From contig NZ_JAEAMR010000022.1 in assembly GCF_015999245.1 (NCBI RefSeq), positions 485,422 through 549,421 of the forward strand: a stretch of DNA of 64,000 nucleotides, written 5' to 3'. Below the pieces are notes generated by a model. The model was not told the origin of the DNA. It saw nothing but the letters and a program-made list of their open reading frames with translations, and searched no databases. The DNA comes from Streptomyces sp. AV19 (lineage in GTDB: Bacteria > Actinomycetota > Actinomycetes > Streptomycetales > Streptomycetaceae). Positions 9,119-17,850 of the stretch are shown piece by piece (position 1 is the stretch's first letter; each line of letters starts with the position of its first letter). A program made the position numbers and the translations under genes.

Positions 9119-10599
9119 GCCGCCTTCGCCTCCTTCGGGGTCGTGGGGCCGGTGGTTCCGGCGGGGTCGCGGTGGAAGACGGCCATCTGGGTCGGCGGTC
9201 CCACCTCGGGGTCGTCGGGGCCGACGGGGAGGAACTCGACCGCGTAGCCGTGGCGCGCGGCCACGCCGTCGGCCCAGGCGCGGAACTCCCGCCGGGTCCA
9301 TTCGAAGCGGTGGTCCGCGTGGCGCGCGTGACCGGCGGGGAGGGTCTCCCAGCGGACGTTGTACTCGACGTTCGGGGTGGTGACGACGACCGTCGGGGGG
9401 CGGGCGGCGCCGAACACCGCGTGCTCCAGGGCGGGCAGCCGGGGCAGGTCGAGGTGCTCGACGACCTCGCTGAGCACGGCGGCGTCGTACCCCGCCAGCC
9501 GGCGGTCGGTGTAGACGAGCGAGCCCTGGACGAGCCGCACGCGGGCGGACTGCCGCTCGGACAGGCGGTCCAGGCGCAGCCGGCGTGCCGCTTCCTTGAG
9601 GGCGCGCGCCGAGACGTCGAGCCCGACGATCTCGGTGAAGCGCGCGTCCTTGAGCAGTGCTCCGACCAACTGGCCCTGGCCGCAGCCCAGATCGAGGACG
9701 CGGGCGGCGCCGGCGGCGCGCAGCGCGCCGAGGACGGCCTCGCGCCGTTGAACGGCCAGCGGGACCGGCTTCTCCTCGGTGTCCACCGACTCGTCCACGG
9801 CGTTGTCGAGCTCCTCGGGCTCGGCTCCGTCGGCCTCGGCGAGCCGCGCGAGGGCCAGCCGTTCGAGCGCGTCGCGGGTCAGGGACCAACGGCGGGCGAG
9901 GTAGCGGCTGGTGATCAGCTTCTGCTCGGGGTGCTCCTCCAGCCAGCCCTCGCCGGACCGGAGCAGCTTGTCCACCTCGTCGGGGGCGACCCAGTAGTGC
10001 TTGGCGTCGTCCAGCACCGGCAGCAGCACGTAGAGGTGGCGCAGCGCGTCGGCGACCCGGAGCTCGCCCTCCAGCGTCAGCGCGACGTAACGGGACTCCC
10101 CCCACTCGGGGAACCGCTCGTCCAGCGGTACGGGCCGGGCGGTCACCTTCCAGCCGAGCGGCGCGAAGAGCCGCTCGACCAGCCCGGCCCCGCCGCGCGC
10201 GGGCACGACCGGCAGCTCGATGCGCAACGGGCGGCCGCGGCCGGGCAGTTCGGGCCGGGCGGCGCACTGGCCCTTGACCGCGCTGGAGAACACGCTGCCG
10301 ATCGCCACGGCCAGCAGCGAGGACGCGGCGTACGGCCGGTCGTTGACGTACTGGGCCAGTGCCGAGTCCGGAGCGCCGCCGCGGCCCTTGCCCCGGCCCC
10401 GGCGCACGAGGGCGACGGGGTCCACCTCCAGCAGCAGCGCCGCCGTGCAGCGCTCGGCCGTGGCCTCGGGGTAGAAGATGTGGGCGGTGCCGTGGGAGGT
10501 GGAGAACCGCTGCGCCCGGTCGGGGTGTTTGTGCAGCAGGAATCCGAGGTCGGTCGCGGGGGCGCCGGCGTCGCCGGTGGTACTGATGGTCAGGAACAC
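9115..10599 (-). CDS. hen1: 3'-terminal RNA ribose 2'-O-methyltransferase Hen1
   Basis: 494 aa. The N-terminal half matches the bacterial Hen1 region that activates the Pnkp ligase. The C-terminal half is a SAM methyltransferase with DLGCGQG as motif I and a metal-binding EVVEH segment, as in Hen1 enzymes that add a 2'-O-methyl to the 3' end at a break. This mark protects the repaired junction from being cut again. The GTG start at 10599 is chosen because the conserved opening FLTISTTG follows it. The last bases overlap the pnkp start (ATGA). Upstream is a 34-base gap to mmuM on the same strand. Confidence 0.93.
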   Translation of the reverse strand: MFLTISTTGDAGAPATDLGFLLHKHPDRAQRFSTSHGTAHIFYPEATAERCTAALLLEVDPVALVRRGRGKGRGGAPDSALAQYVNDRPYAASSLLAVAIGSVFSSAVKGQCAARPELPGRGRPLRIELPVVPARGGAGLVERLFAPLGWKVTARPVPLDERFPEWGESRYVALTLEGELRVADALRHLYVLLPVLDDAKHYWVAPDEVDKLLRSGEGWLEEHPEQKLITSRYLARRWSLTRDALERLALARLAEADGAEPEELDNAVDESVDTEEKPVPLAVQRREAVLGALRAAGAARVLDLGCGQGQLVGALLKDARFTEIVGLDVSARALKEAARRLRLDRLSERQSARVRLVQGSLVYTDRRLAGYDAAVLSEVVEHLDLPRLPALEHAVFGAARPPTVVVTTPNVEYNVRWETLPAGHARHADHRFEWTRREFRAWADGVAARHGYAVEFLPVGPDDPEVGPPTQMAVFHRDPAGTTGPTTPKEAKAA

Positions 10600-10633
10600 A
10601 CGCCCGAGTATTCCCTTCGCCGTGTCCCGTTTC

Positions 10634-11554
10634 CTACTGGTTTTCGACCAGGGCCGCCAACTCGGCGATGCGGTCCGGGCCGACGCGGCAGCAGCCGCCG
10701 ACGAGCCGCGCCCCCGCGGCCAGCCAGGCGTCCACCCGCCCCGGGTCGAAAGTGGGACGCCCCCGCCACCCCCGTGCTCCTTCATCCCATCCCTCCCCAC
10801 TGTTCGGATAGACCACGACCGGTTTCCCGGTCACCCGCGCCGCGATCCGCACGGCCTCCTCCGCGTCGCCCGGCTCGCAGCAGTTGACGCCGACGGCGAC
10901 GACCTGGTCGTCGTCCGCCGCGGGGGCGAACGCCTCCGCCAGCGGCTGCCCGGCCCGGGTCTCGGCCCCGGAGCAGCTGTACGTCAGCCACACGGGCACC
11001 CCGCACCCCCGCACGGCCCGCAGCAGGGCCCGGCCCTCCTCCGCGTCGGGCACGGTCTCCAGCGCGAGCACGTCCGGCCCGGCCGCCGCCAGGGCCTCGA
11101 CGCGGGGGCGGTGGAACCGCTCCAGCTCCGCCGCGCCCACCCCGTACCGGCCCCGGTACTCACTGCCGTCCGCGAGCATCGCCCCGTACGGCCCGACGGA
11201 CGCGGCGACCCACACCTCCCGCTCCGCCGCCCCGGCCGCCCGCCGGGCCAGTTCGACGCTGCGCCGCAGCAGCCCCTCGGCCTCGTCCCGCCCCAGCCCG
11301 CGCCGGGCGAACCCCTCGAACGTGGCCTGATAGCTCGCGGTGATCAACACCCGTGCGCCCGCCCGTACATACGCCGCGTGGGCGCGTTCGATCTGCCCGG
11401 GGTCGTCCGCGAGCAGCCGGGCCGACCAGAGCGCGTCGGACAAGTCGCAGCCTTGGACCTCCAGTTGGTTGGACAGGCCGCCGTCGAGGACCAGCGGCCC
11501 GCGGGCCAGCGCCTCGGCGAGCGAGGTGCGCGGGGCGTGCGGGACGGACGTCAT
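10634..11554 (-). CDS. mmuM: Homocysteine S-methyltransferase
   Basis: 306 aa. The zinc-thiolate motifs of the family are visible: GVNCC near residue 220 and GGCC near the C terminus, together with the N-terminal DGGLSN segment. It transfers a methyl group, usually from S-methylmethionine, to homocysteine to make methionine. It lies between the F420-type oxidoreductase and hen1 on the same strand with short gaps, but no functional link to RNA repair is evident. No S-methylmethionine permease (mmuP) is adjacent. Confidence 0.92.
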   Translation of the reverse strand: MTSVPHAPRTSLAEALARGPLVLDGGLSNQLEVQGCDLSDALWSARLLADDPGQIERAHAAYVRAGARVLITASYQATFEGFARRGLGRDEAEGLLRRSVELARRAAGAAEREVWVAASVGPYGAMLADGSEYRGRYGVGAAELERFHRPRVEALAAAGPDVLALETVPDAEEGRALLRAVRGCGVPVWLTYSCSGAETRAGQPLAEAFAPAADDDQVVAVGVNCCEPGDAEEAVRIAARVTGKPVVVYPNSGEGWDEGARGWRGRPTFDPGRVDAWLAAGARLVGGCCRVGPDRIAELAALVENQ

Positions 11555-11579
11555 GGGCGTGCTCCCTCCTTCCGCGGCG

Positions 11580-12503
11580 TCAGCCCAGCTGGGACTGGAC
11601 CGCGGAGGAGATCAGCTCCAGGTGGTCGAGGTCGTCCAGGTCGAGGATCTGGAGGTAGACGCGGGAGCAGCCGATCTCCGCGTACCGGCCGATCTTGTCG
11701 ACCACCTCGGCCGGGGAGCCGGCCAGCCCGTTCTCCTTGAGCTCGTCCGCTTCACGGCCGATGGCCGCCGCCCGGCGGGCCACCTCCGCGTCGTCCCGGC
11801 CCACGCAGACGACCAGCGCGTTGGAGTACACCAGGTCGCCGGGCTTGCGCCCCGCCTCCTCGGCCGCGGCCCGCACCCGGCCGAACTGCCGGTCGCTGTC
11901 CTCCACCGATGAGAAGGGCACGTTGAACTCGTCGGCGTACCGGGCGGCGAGCCTCGGCGTCCGGGTCGCTCCCAGGCCGCCGATCAGCACCGGCACGCGA
12001 CCCTGGGCCGGCTTGGGCAGCGCCGGGGAGTCGGCCAGCTGGTAGTACCTCCCGTCGAAGTCGAACTTCTCGCCGACCGGCGTCCCCCACAACCCGGTGA
12101 CGATCGCGAGTTGCTCCTCCAGTCGCCCGAACTTCTCCTTGGGGAAGGGGATTCCGTAGGCCGTGTGCTCCTCGGCGTACCACCCGGCGCCCAGCCCCAG
12201 CTCGACCCGGCCGCCCGACATCCGGTCCACCTGGGCCACCTGGATGGCCAGCACGCCCGGCAGCCGGAACGTCCCCGCGGTCATCAGGGTGCCGAGCCGG
12301 ATGCGGCTGGTCTCGCGGGCGAGACCGGCCAGGGTGATCCAGGCGTCGGTCGGACCGGGCAGTCCGTCCGAGGAACCCATGGCCAGGTAGTGGTCGGAAC
12401 GGAAGAAGGCGTCGAAGCCGAGATCCTCGGTGGCCTTGGCCACGCGGAGCAGGGTGTCGTAGTCGGCGCCCTGCTGGGGCTCGGTGAAGATTCGCAGGTC
12501 CAT
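11580..12503 (-). CDS. LLM-class F420-dependent oxidoreductase
   Basis: 307 aa with the luciferase-like TIM-barrel pattern. It shows an early RSDHYL segment, the GLGAGWY motif that follows the bulge region, and a GGLGATRTPRLAARYAD segment near the phosphate site. Such proteins use F420 or FMN; the sequence resembles the actinobacterial F420 group. The substrate is unknown. The ATG at 12503 gives the conserved MDLRIF opening, though the ribosome site sits unusually close. A GTG at 12518, five codons upstream, is an alternative. Confidence 0.85.
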   Translation of the reverse strand: MDLRIFTEPQQGADYDTLLRVAKATEDLGFDAFFRSDHYLAMGSSDGLPGPTDAWITLAGLARETSRIRLGTLMTAGTFRLPGVLAIQVAQVDRMSGGRVELGLGAGWYAEEHTAYGIPFPKEKFGRLEEQLAIVTGLWGTPVGEKFDFDGRYYQLADSPALPKPAQGRVPVLIGGLGATRTPRLAARYADEFNVPFSSVEDSDRQFGRVRAAAEEAGRKPGDLVYSNALVVCVGRDDAEVARRAAAIGREADELKENGLAGSPAEVVDKIGRYAEIGCSRVYLQILDLDDLDHLELISSAVQSQLG

Positions 12504-12750
12504 ACCTCCATCCTGCACTCTCGAACACACGTCAACCGCACACCCCCCGCCCCGCCGCTCCCGCCCCTGGCGGGTGAATCTCGCCCTCCCGTACCGAACG
12601 CCCCGTCACCGGCCAGTGTCCGGCGCGCACGGTGATCGTTGGCCTCGGCGGAGCCGGACCGCCCGGCCCGCGCACCGGTGTTCCCTGCCGGAGGCGATGA
12701 CCGCAACGCCGCCCTTCCGGACCGGGAGGGCCCAGGGCCGAGGAGGCCAC

Positions 12751-12945
12751 ATGCACCAGGAAGCCGTGCCCGACGAGGCAGTGAGCGCCCCGGCCGCTGC
12801 CCCGCAACAGGGCGCACCCAAGGGCCTGCTGCAACAGATGGAGGAGCTGATGGCAGCGCTGAACGCCGATCTGACGCAGCTCGACGCCGATCTGCAGTCG
12901 TCCGCGGAGCGGCCTTCTCCGCCGCGCGGGGACGCCGCCGGCTGA
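12751..12945 (+). CDS. Small hypothetical protein with predicted helical core
   Basis: 64 aa, preceded by a near-perfect AGGAGG ribosome site at good spacing, which supports translation. The N terminus is Ala/Pro/Gln-rich. The middle (about residues 28-52) has heptad-like Leu/Met/Ile spacing with acidic residues, suggesting a short amphipathic or coiled-coil helix. There is no signal peptide or cysteine. It converges on the following minus-strand gene. I do not recognise the family. Confidence 0.6.
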   Translation: MHQEAVPDEAVSAPAAAPQQGAPKGLLQQMEELMAALNADLTQLDADLQSSAERPSPPRGDAAG

Positions 12946-12956
12946 CCCCCTGCGCT

Positions 12957-13415
12957 TCATGCCGCACCCCCTCTCTCCCGCAGGGTGAGCCGTCTCAGCA
13001 GACCGCTCACCCGGTCACCGGTCTCGTCGGCCGCGTCGATCGCCTCGATGCACTGCCAGTACAGGCCGTCCTCCTCACAGGCGCAGGCGACGCCCACCAG
13101 AGCGATGCCCACCTCACCGAGGAGCACGCCGAGCTCGGTCAACGTGCCCCAGGGATCCCGGATTCCGGAGAGCCGGGCCGCCCGTAACCCTCCGGCGCGC
13201 AGCGCGATCTGCCGCAGCGCGCCGGAGGTCCTCCCGCCCGCCTCGCTGAGGTGGCCCGCGGCCGCCCGCGCCTCGATGGGCCCCTGACTCGCGAGATGTA
13301 TGCCGACGGCCTGGGCCAGAGCCTGTGTCTGCCATGCCTCGGCGACGATGTCCTCCATCGACCTGGCCCGTGCCAGGGCAAGTCGGGTGGTCTCGATCAA
13401 CCGCAGTGCGTCCAT
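12957..13415 (-). CDS. Conserved Streptomyces hypothetical protein (DUF6099-like)
   Basis: 152 aa, rich in Ala/Leu, predicted mostly helical, and soluble. The pattern (RLIETTRLALARARS opening, central TLTELGVLLGEVG helix, acidic stretch with Cys residues, C-terminal VSGLLRRL helix) resembles a short family restricted to Streptomyces that I believe is DUF6099. The function is unknown. The ATG at 13415 is the first good start; the frame is open upstream but lacks a better signal. Confidence 0.65.
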   Translation of the reverse strand: MDALRLIETTRLALARARSMEDIVAEAWQTQALAQAVGIHLASQGPIEARAAAGHLSEAGGRTSGALRQIALRAGGLRAARLSGIRDPWGTLTELGVLLGEVGIALVGVACACEEDGLYWQCIEAIDAADETGDRVSGLLRRLTLRERGGAA

Positions 13416-13532
13416 GCCCGGTCCCCCAGTTCCCGCCGTTGCGCTCTCACTACCCAGAGTGATGACTAACCGCCGGAAAAGCCAGGGGAATTCAGAAATC
13501 TGTGGATACCAAATGGGCTGTGGACAACTCAA

Positions 13533-14042
13533 TCACTCCGGAGAGTGACGATCGGGGGAACCCTGACCCTCCGGAGCCCGCTCCCCGGGTACCGGAAACC
13601 GTCGCTCGTTCCTGTCGATCTTGGCGGAGAGCGCGGCGAGGGGGTCGATCCCCAGCACGCCGCAGAACTGCAGCAGATACGCCAGGACGTCCGCGACCTC
13701 GTCCGTCACCCGGTCCGCGGTCCCCGGGTCCGCCATCACGCGGGCCGACTGCTCCGGTGTCAACCACTGGAAGATCTCCACCAGTTCGGCCGCCTCGACA
13801 CTGAGGGCCGAGGCCAGGTTCTTGGGGGTGTGGAAGGGCTGCCAGTCACGGGCCGCCGCGAAGGCCGCCAGTCTGTCCCGCAGCGCGGCGAGGTCCCCGG
13901 GCTCCCGCGGGAGCCCGAAGGCTCCAGCCGTCCCGGTACCGTCCGCGGCTCCGTCGCGTTCCGTTCCGCCATGCTTCGTCGCGTCGTGTTTCGTCGGGTC
14001 GTTTTTCGCTGCGTCGTGTTTCGTTGCGTCGTGTTCCGTCAT
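13533..14042 (-). CDS. MazG-like nucleotide pyrophosphohydrolase with repeat-bearing N terminus
   Basis: 169 aa. From about residue 55 on it matches small MazG/dUTPase-like pyrophosphohydrolases: the EAAELVEIFQWL helix and the DEVADVLAYLL metal-binding helix (acidic EExxE/ExxD pattern) are intact. The enzyme probably hydrolyses non-canonical NTPs. The first 35 residues are a low-complexity run of five-residue units (KHDAT, KHDAA, KNDPT, KHDAT, KHGGT) encoded by a 15-bp tandem repeat and not part of the fold. The ATG overlaps the stop of the AAA ATPase gene, so the two are cotranscribed. Confidence 0.85.
   Translation of the reverse strand: MTEHDATKHDAAKNDPTKHDATKHGGTERDGAADGTGTAGAFGLPREPGDLAALRDRLAAFAAARDWQPFHTPKNLASALSVEAAELVEIFQWLTPEQSARVMADPGTADRVTDEVADVLAYLLQFCGVLGIDPLAALSAKIDRNERRFPVPGERAPEGQGSPDRHSPE
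13974..14042. repeat. In-frame 15-bp tandem repeat at the start of the MazG-like gene
   Basis: Four and a half copies of a 15-base unit, similar to TTTCGTTGCGTCGTG on the plus strand, lie at the 5' end of the coding sequence. The unit length is a multiple of three, so copy-number change would lengthen or shorten the protein by five residues without a frameshift. Confidence 0.85.
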
Positions 14043-15202
14043 TCCCCCAGATCTACCATCGTGGCCCCTGGGACCTCCGCCGCCACTCGTCCCACTTCCC
14101 CACGCACCGTTCCCACCAGCCTGATGTGCCCCCGCTCGCACATCCGCGCCGCCAGTCCCACCAACTCCCGCGCCTGGCGCGGGTCGAGGCACCGGTCGAA
14201 GCCGTCGGCGAGGACGGTCAGCGCCTGCCGCGCGGGCAGCACCTCGGCCGCCGGGTCGACGGCGAGCACCTCGGGCCCGGTCAACAGGACCAGGCACAGC
14301 GCCAGATAGCGCAGCTCGCCGTCCCCGAGCCGCTCCAGCGGCGTCGCCGCGCCCGCCCCGCGGGCCAGGACCGCCCGGACGAAACCGCCGTCGAGCCCCT
14401 CCACCGCCAGGCCCTCGACCCGCCCGCGGCATCCCGCGTCCGCCGCGGTGACCAGGATCGAGTGCCGGATGGCGCACTCGTTGCCGGTACGTCCCAGTAC
14501 GGCGGCGACGTTGTCGCACGCGCCGCGCAGCCGGCCGTCCCGGGCCGCGACCGGCGCCCGCATCAGCTCGGGCCGCGGGTCGCAGGCGAAGACCGAACGC
14601 AGGGCGACCACCGCCTGCTCCGCGGCGCCCAGCACCAGCCGCTGCCCCGCCGTCTTGCCGGCCACCCGCAACGGCAGCAGCGCGGTGCCCAGCCGGTCGT
14701 CGGGCAGGGGTGCCCGGGTGACGGGGACGGCTCCGGCCGTGTGCCAGGCCGCCTCGACCGCCGGCAGCCCGGGGTCGCGCAGCGCCGTGGACAACAGCGT
14801 CCGCCCTGCACCGGTCAGCCGCTCGCCGACCACCCGGGCCTCCGGCTCGGCCTGGACGGCCAGGTCCAGTCGCACGGGGCCCGCGGGCCCCTCGACCGTA
14901 CAGCCGATCCGGAAGCCGCGCCGGCCCTGCGCGTCGGGCCGCGCCCGGTGCGGAACGCAGGCCGCGGCGCCGCCCGCCGGGGCCAGCGCCTCGGCCAGGG
15001 TGCCGCCGCCCGCGAGGCGCGCCAGGGCCTCGTACGCCTGGAGCGCGCTGGACTTGCCGGTGCCGCTCGCCCCATGGAAGAACGTCAGCGGGCCCAGCTC
15101 GAAGGTGGCGTTGCGGTGCGACTTGAAGGCGGAGAGCCGCAGTTCGGTGACGACGGGGCGCGGGGGCCGGGGAGCGTCCGGTCGGGCACGACGTGCGTCC
15201 AT
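14039..15202 (-). CDS. AAA/ABC-type ATPase (RecF/OLD-like single-chain)
   Basis: 387 aa. The opening VTELRLSAFKSHRNA is typical of RecF/SMC-like ATPases. A Walker A GASGTGKS lies near residue 45, and a GDGELRYLAL signature-like segment and a hydrophobic EVLAVDP Walker-B-like strand come later. There is no coiled-coil insert or toprim domain. Similar stand-alone ATPases are common in actinobacteria and their role is unknown. It is translationally coupled to the downstream MazG-like hydrolase, so the pair may act together on nucleotides or damaged DNA; that is inference. Confidence 0.8.
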   Translation of the reverse strand: MDARRARPDAPRPPRPVVTELRLSAFKSHRNATFELGPLTFFHGASGTGKSSALQAYEALARLAGGGTLAEALAPAGGAAACVPHRARPDAQGRRGFRIGCTVEGPAGPVRLDLAVQAEPEARVVGERLTGAGRTLLSTALRDPGLPAVEAAWHTAGAVPVTRAPLPDDRLGTALLPLRVAGKTAGQRLVLGAAEQAVVALRSVFACDPRPELMRAPVAARDGRLRGACDNVAAVLGRTGNECAIRHSILVTAADAGCRGRVEGLAVEGLDGGFVRAVLARGAGAATPLERLGDGELRYLALCLVLLTGPEVLAVDPAAEVLPARQALTVLADGFDRCLDPRQARELVGLAARMCERGHIRLVGTVRGEVGRVAAEVPGATMVDLGE

Positions 15203-15226
15203 GCCCGGACCGTATGGCGCGACCGG

Positions 15227-15640
15227 TCAGCCAAACCGTTTCAGCTGATCATTCTTCCTACGATCGGGGTACGTGGCGGCGACCTCGGTCCCCTCGGGCG
15301 CGAGCAGGAAGACGTTGGTGTCCACCCGGTGCATGCCGCTGCCGAGCCCGAAGACGACGCCGCTGGAGAAGTCGAGGATGCGCTTCGCCACGTCGATGTC
15401 CGCGCTGGTGAGGTCCAGCAGCACGGGCACCCCGCCGATCAGGTGCTCCGCGACCTCGCGCGCGTCCGCGAAGAACTGCACCCGCAGGATGACGAGCTTG
15501 TGCTGATTCGCTGGCGTTTCCGGCTCCTCCTCGGGAAGCGACCGGTGATTGGCCCATGAAGGCCAGGTGTGGTGACCGCGCAGGGGCACGACCTCGGCCA
15601 GCCCCTCCCACTGCTCGTCGGTGGCCTCTGACCTGTTCAC
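15227..15640 (-). CDS. SepF-like cell-division protein (paralogue)
   Basis: 137 aa. The C-terminal two thirds match the SepF fold: KLVILRVQFFADAREVAEHL, a VPVLLDL strand, the DFSSGVVFGLGSGMHRV segment and the FLLAPEG end. In Streptomyces, SepF tethers FtsZ to the membrane, and genomes carry extra SepF-like copies away from the ftsZ locus. No division genes are nearby here, so this is probably one of those paralogues. The GTG at 15640 follows GGAGGGG at good spacing. The N-terminal amphipathic membrane helix of true SepF is not obvious. Confidence 0.85.
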   Translation of the reverse strand: MNRSEATDEQWEGLAEVVPLRGHHTWPSWANHRSLPEEEPETPANQHKLVILRVQFFADAREVAEHLIGGVPVLLDLTSADIDVAKRILDFSSGVVFGLGSGMHRVDTNVFLLAPEGTEVAATYPDRRKNDQLKRFG

Positions 15641-15888
15641 CGGCTCACCCCTCCGGGGGACGCGCTCGTTATGTACATCCGGTGATTCTAGGGAGCGACG
15701 CCCCCATTCGGCCCACTGACACGCACCCCGCCCGGATCGATGGGATTCGCGCGGTTTACCCCTTGCACACCGGTCACTCAGGCCACACCGGCTAGCCGGA
15801 GCAGGGCGCCGGCCTGAGAGAAGGGGCCGCCGCCCCCTCTTCGGAGCGCGCGGACTACGCCGCCACCCTGCCGGCCTCCTGCCCGCCG

Positions 15889-16127
15889 CGCGCGGCGGGA
15901 CCTGTATCCGCTCCAGGTCGAGCCGGGATCCGCGCGCGAGTCCGGCCCGCACATGCCGGGCACGACGGAGCACGCGGTGGTCGCCGCCGGGCGCGCCCTG
16001 GTCGGGCCCCTCGACGAACCCGTCGAGCTCGGCCCCGGCGACTGCATCGCACCCCGGTGACGCCCCGCGCATCTGCCGGGCCCTGGAGGCGGGGACGGTG
16101 ATCGCCCTGGCCATGGAACACACCTGA
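15889..16127 (+). pseudogene. Decayed XRE-type regulator, cupin domain remnant
   Basis: Reading the plus strand gives LYPLQVEPGS, an MPGTTEHAVV segment and a VELGPGDCI segment. These are successive strands of the cupin domain that ends many XRE/cupin regulators. The frame then meets TGA near 16059. Continuing in another frame recovers GDAPRICRALEAGTVIALAMEHT and a stop at 16127. The N-terminal helix-turn-helix half is missing. At least one frameshift plus a 5' deletion makes this a dead fragment. Confidence 0.6.
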
Positions 16128-16209
16128 CGAGCCGTTACCGCACACTGCGCGACCACGCCACCCGATCGAGGGAATACACCTAGAGTAGTTGCTCGATTAC
16201 CATGTGTGC

Positions 16210-16551
16210 ATGCCCTGGTGGAGTCACGTTCCCGCGCGAACCGTCGCGCGCACGATGACGGCCGCGCTGCTCTCCCTGCTGCTCGTCGTGTCGGGTGGCG
16301 GCGGCGCGGCCGCCGTTCTCGACGGCGCGGCCGAGGAGATCGCCATCTCCACGGAGCTGACCGCCTGCGACGACCGCGCGCCCGACGCCCTGATCCCGGA
16401 GAGCCGGGCCGCCGGCGTACCGCACCGCTGCACCACGCGGCGTGGCACCCCGTCGGTTTCCGCGCCGGCCCCGCCCCGCCCGGGCACACCCCTGCCCTTC
16501 CCCGCCCCGCCCCGTCCCGAGGGCGCGCGGAACGCCGTCCTGCGCTGCTGA
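16210..16551 (+). CDS. Small putative secreted or membrane-anchored hypothetical protein
   Basis: 113 aa from the ATG at 16210. Residues 1-35 have a positively charged start, a hydrophobic MTAALLSLLLVVSG run and small residues, consistent with a signal peptide. The rest is Pro/Arg-rich with three cysteines and no recognised fold. No strong ribosome site precedes the ATG; a GTG six bases upstream is an alternative. Low sequence complexity means it could also be non-coding. Confidence 0.4.
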   Translation: MPWWSHVPARTVARTMTAALLSLLLVVSGGGGAAAVLDGAAEEIAISTELTACDDRAPDALIPESRAAGVPHRCTTRRGTPSVSAPAPPRPGTPLPFPAPPRPEGARNAVLRC

Positions 16552-16628
16552 GGGGCACCGCGCCGCCCCGCCCGCCGGGTACGGCGCTTCGAGGTTCCCC
16601 CAGACCGCGGCACGAGAGCAGAGAGACG

Positions 16629-16889
16629 ATGCCCCTCGACCCGACACGGTCCGTGAGCGCCTATATGCGCGCCCAGACGTACCGTGAGCAACTCCGTCCC
16701 ATCCCCGACTCACCTCCGCCGGACGCCTCTTCGCCACCTGGCGCCCCGGAAGTCACCCCGGTTCCTCCACCCCCCGCCCCCGCGCCGGTGAACCCCTTCA
16801 CCCGGCTTCTGCTGCGACTGCGCGGCGACCGGCCATCGGCGGCGCGTCGGGCCGATGACGCGGGGCCGTGCGCCCCGCCCCCGGCGTGA
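16629..16889 (+). CDS. Small proline-rich hypothetical protein
   Basis: 86 aa, preceded by a GAGAG ribosome-like sequence. The N terminus (MPLDPTRSVSAYMRAQTYREQLRP) is polar and probably helical. The centre is a proline-rich linker and the C terminus is basic. There is no membrane segment. It is unrecognised, and its reality rests only on the start signal and codon bias. Confidence 0.4.
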   Translation: MPLDPTRSVSAYMRAQTYREQLRPIPDSPPPDASSPPGAPEVTPVPPPPAPAPVNPFTRLLLRLRGDRPSAARRADDAGPCAPPPA

Positions 16890-17131
16890 CGGACGCGGTA
16901 CCCACCCCGGGGCGGGGGCACACCGCCCCGCCCCGGGCCCACCTCACGTAGCAAGACAGCCCAATTCCCCAAAAAATTTTTACACGGCCGACAAACGCCC
17001 AGGAAACAGCCGGTACTTCACCGCCAGCATTCCTCAAAGACCTTGTCAGGTCAGCGTCTCAACTGGCCCCAAACCGTATTTTCCATTGCCGTATGGGTGC
17101 TTGTGGGGTGATCCGCTCGTACACTGGCACA

Positions 17132-17494
17132 ATGAAGGCAATGATCGCATGGTGGGATCTCAGCACATCGCAGCAGAATGCCGAGACGCTGCGTGATTTT
17201 CTTCGCGAAGAGGCCCGGCAGCACTGGTCGGACATTCCTGGCCTGGTACTGAAATTCTGGGTGTCCGATCCGGAACGGAACCGCTGGGGAGCGGTGATGA
17301 TCTGGGAGTCCGAGGAGGCGGCCGCCAAGGCGACCCTCCCCCGCAGCGCCGGTGAGCTCATAGGCCACTCGCTCGACTTCCGGGAGTGGTTCGACATCGA
17401 GGCGACGGTCGAGGGGGATCACGGACTGCCTACCCTCAGCGGCCTCGGAACGGCGCTTCTTCCGCAGGTGCCGCGCCAGCTGGAGAGTCACTGA
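17132..17494 (+). CDS. YdhR/Dabb-like small monooxygenase-type protein
   Basis: 120 aa. The pattern (MKAMIAWWDL strand, helix with LRDFLREEA, GLVLKFWVSDPERNRWGAVMIWES, KATLP, then a C-terminal FDIEATVE strand) fits the ferredoxin-like alpha/beta barrel of YdhR-type putative monooxygenases. These are small, usually dimeric, and mostly of unknown substrate. The ATG at 17132 is chosen because the fold starts directly after it; an in-frame start at 17093 would add an atypical leader. GC content in and before this gene is lower than in its surroundings, hinting at a different origin. Confidence 0.65.
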   Translation: MKAMIAWWDLSTSQQNAETLRDFLREEARQHWSDIPGLVLKFWVSDPERNRWGAVMIWESEEAAAKATLPRSAGELIGHSLDFREWFDIEATVEGDHGLPTLSGLGTALLPQVPRQLESH

Positions 17495-17559
17495 TTCCGA
17501 GGACGCCGTACACGGTGGGGTCACGACGCCGGTCATGGAGGCGGGACCGCGGCCGCTCC

Positions 17560-17850
17560 GGCGCGGCAAACGCGTGCCGGGTCAGGGCCCGGGGATCTCT
17601 TGCCCGCCTGCCTCTGTACGCGATCCACGGCCAATTGACCGCGGTCGTCGTGGCGGCGGTCCTCCGGAGAATGTTTCCTTCGGAGAAGGAGACCTCGACC
17701 ACCGGATTCCGCTCGCTGAAGTCCGCGATGAGTTCGGGAATTCCGAGGAAGTCGGACGACGCGACCGAACCGGCGGCGAAACCGCTCGCGCAGCAGCCCG
17801 GTGAGCTCGTCCATCGCCGGCACGGTCCGGTCGTGCAGCACGCATGTCCG
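17560..17850 (-). pseudogene. Decayed LysR-type regulator fragment
   Basis: On the minus strand one frame reads SSDFLGIPELIADFSERNPVVEV followed by SFSEGN. This resembles the start of the LysR substrate-binding domain, where a strand and helix precede the xxFxxRxPxVEV strand. Upstream coding-like sequence (HDRTVPAMDELTGLLRERF) lies in another frame, and no helix-turn-helix follows. The remaining sequence is broken by frame changes. I read the 17495-18000 gap as a degraded regulator gene, with low certainty. Confidence 0.35.

Noticed and set aside
34..9247. Very long plus-strand open frames opposite the oxygenase, arc and pnkp genes
   Set aside because: Arg/Pro/Gly-rich shadows of well-identified minus-strand genes; no start signals or domains.
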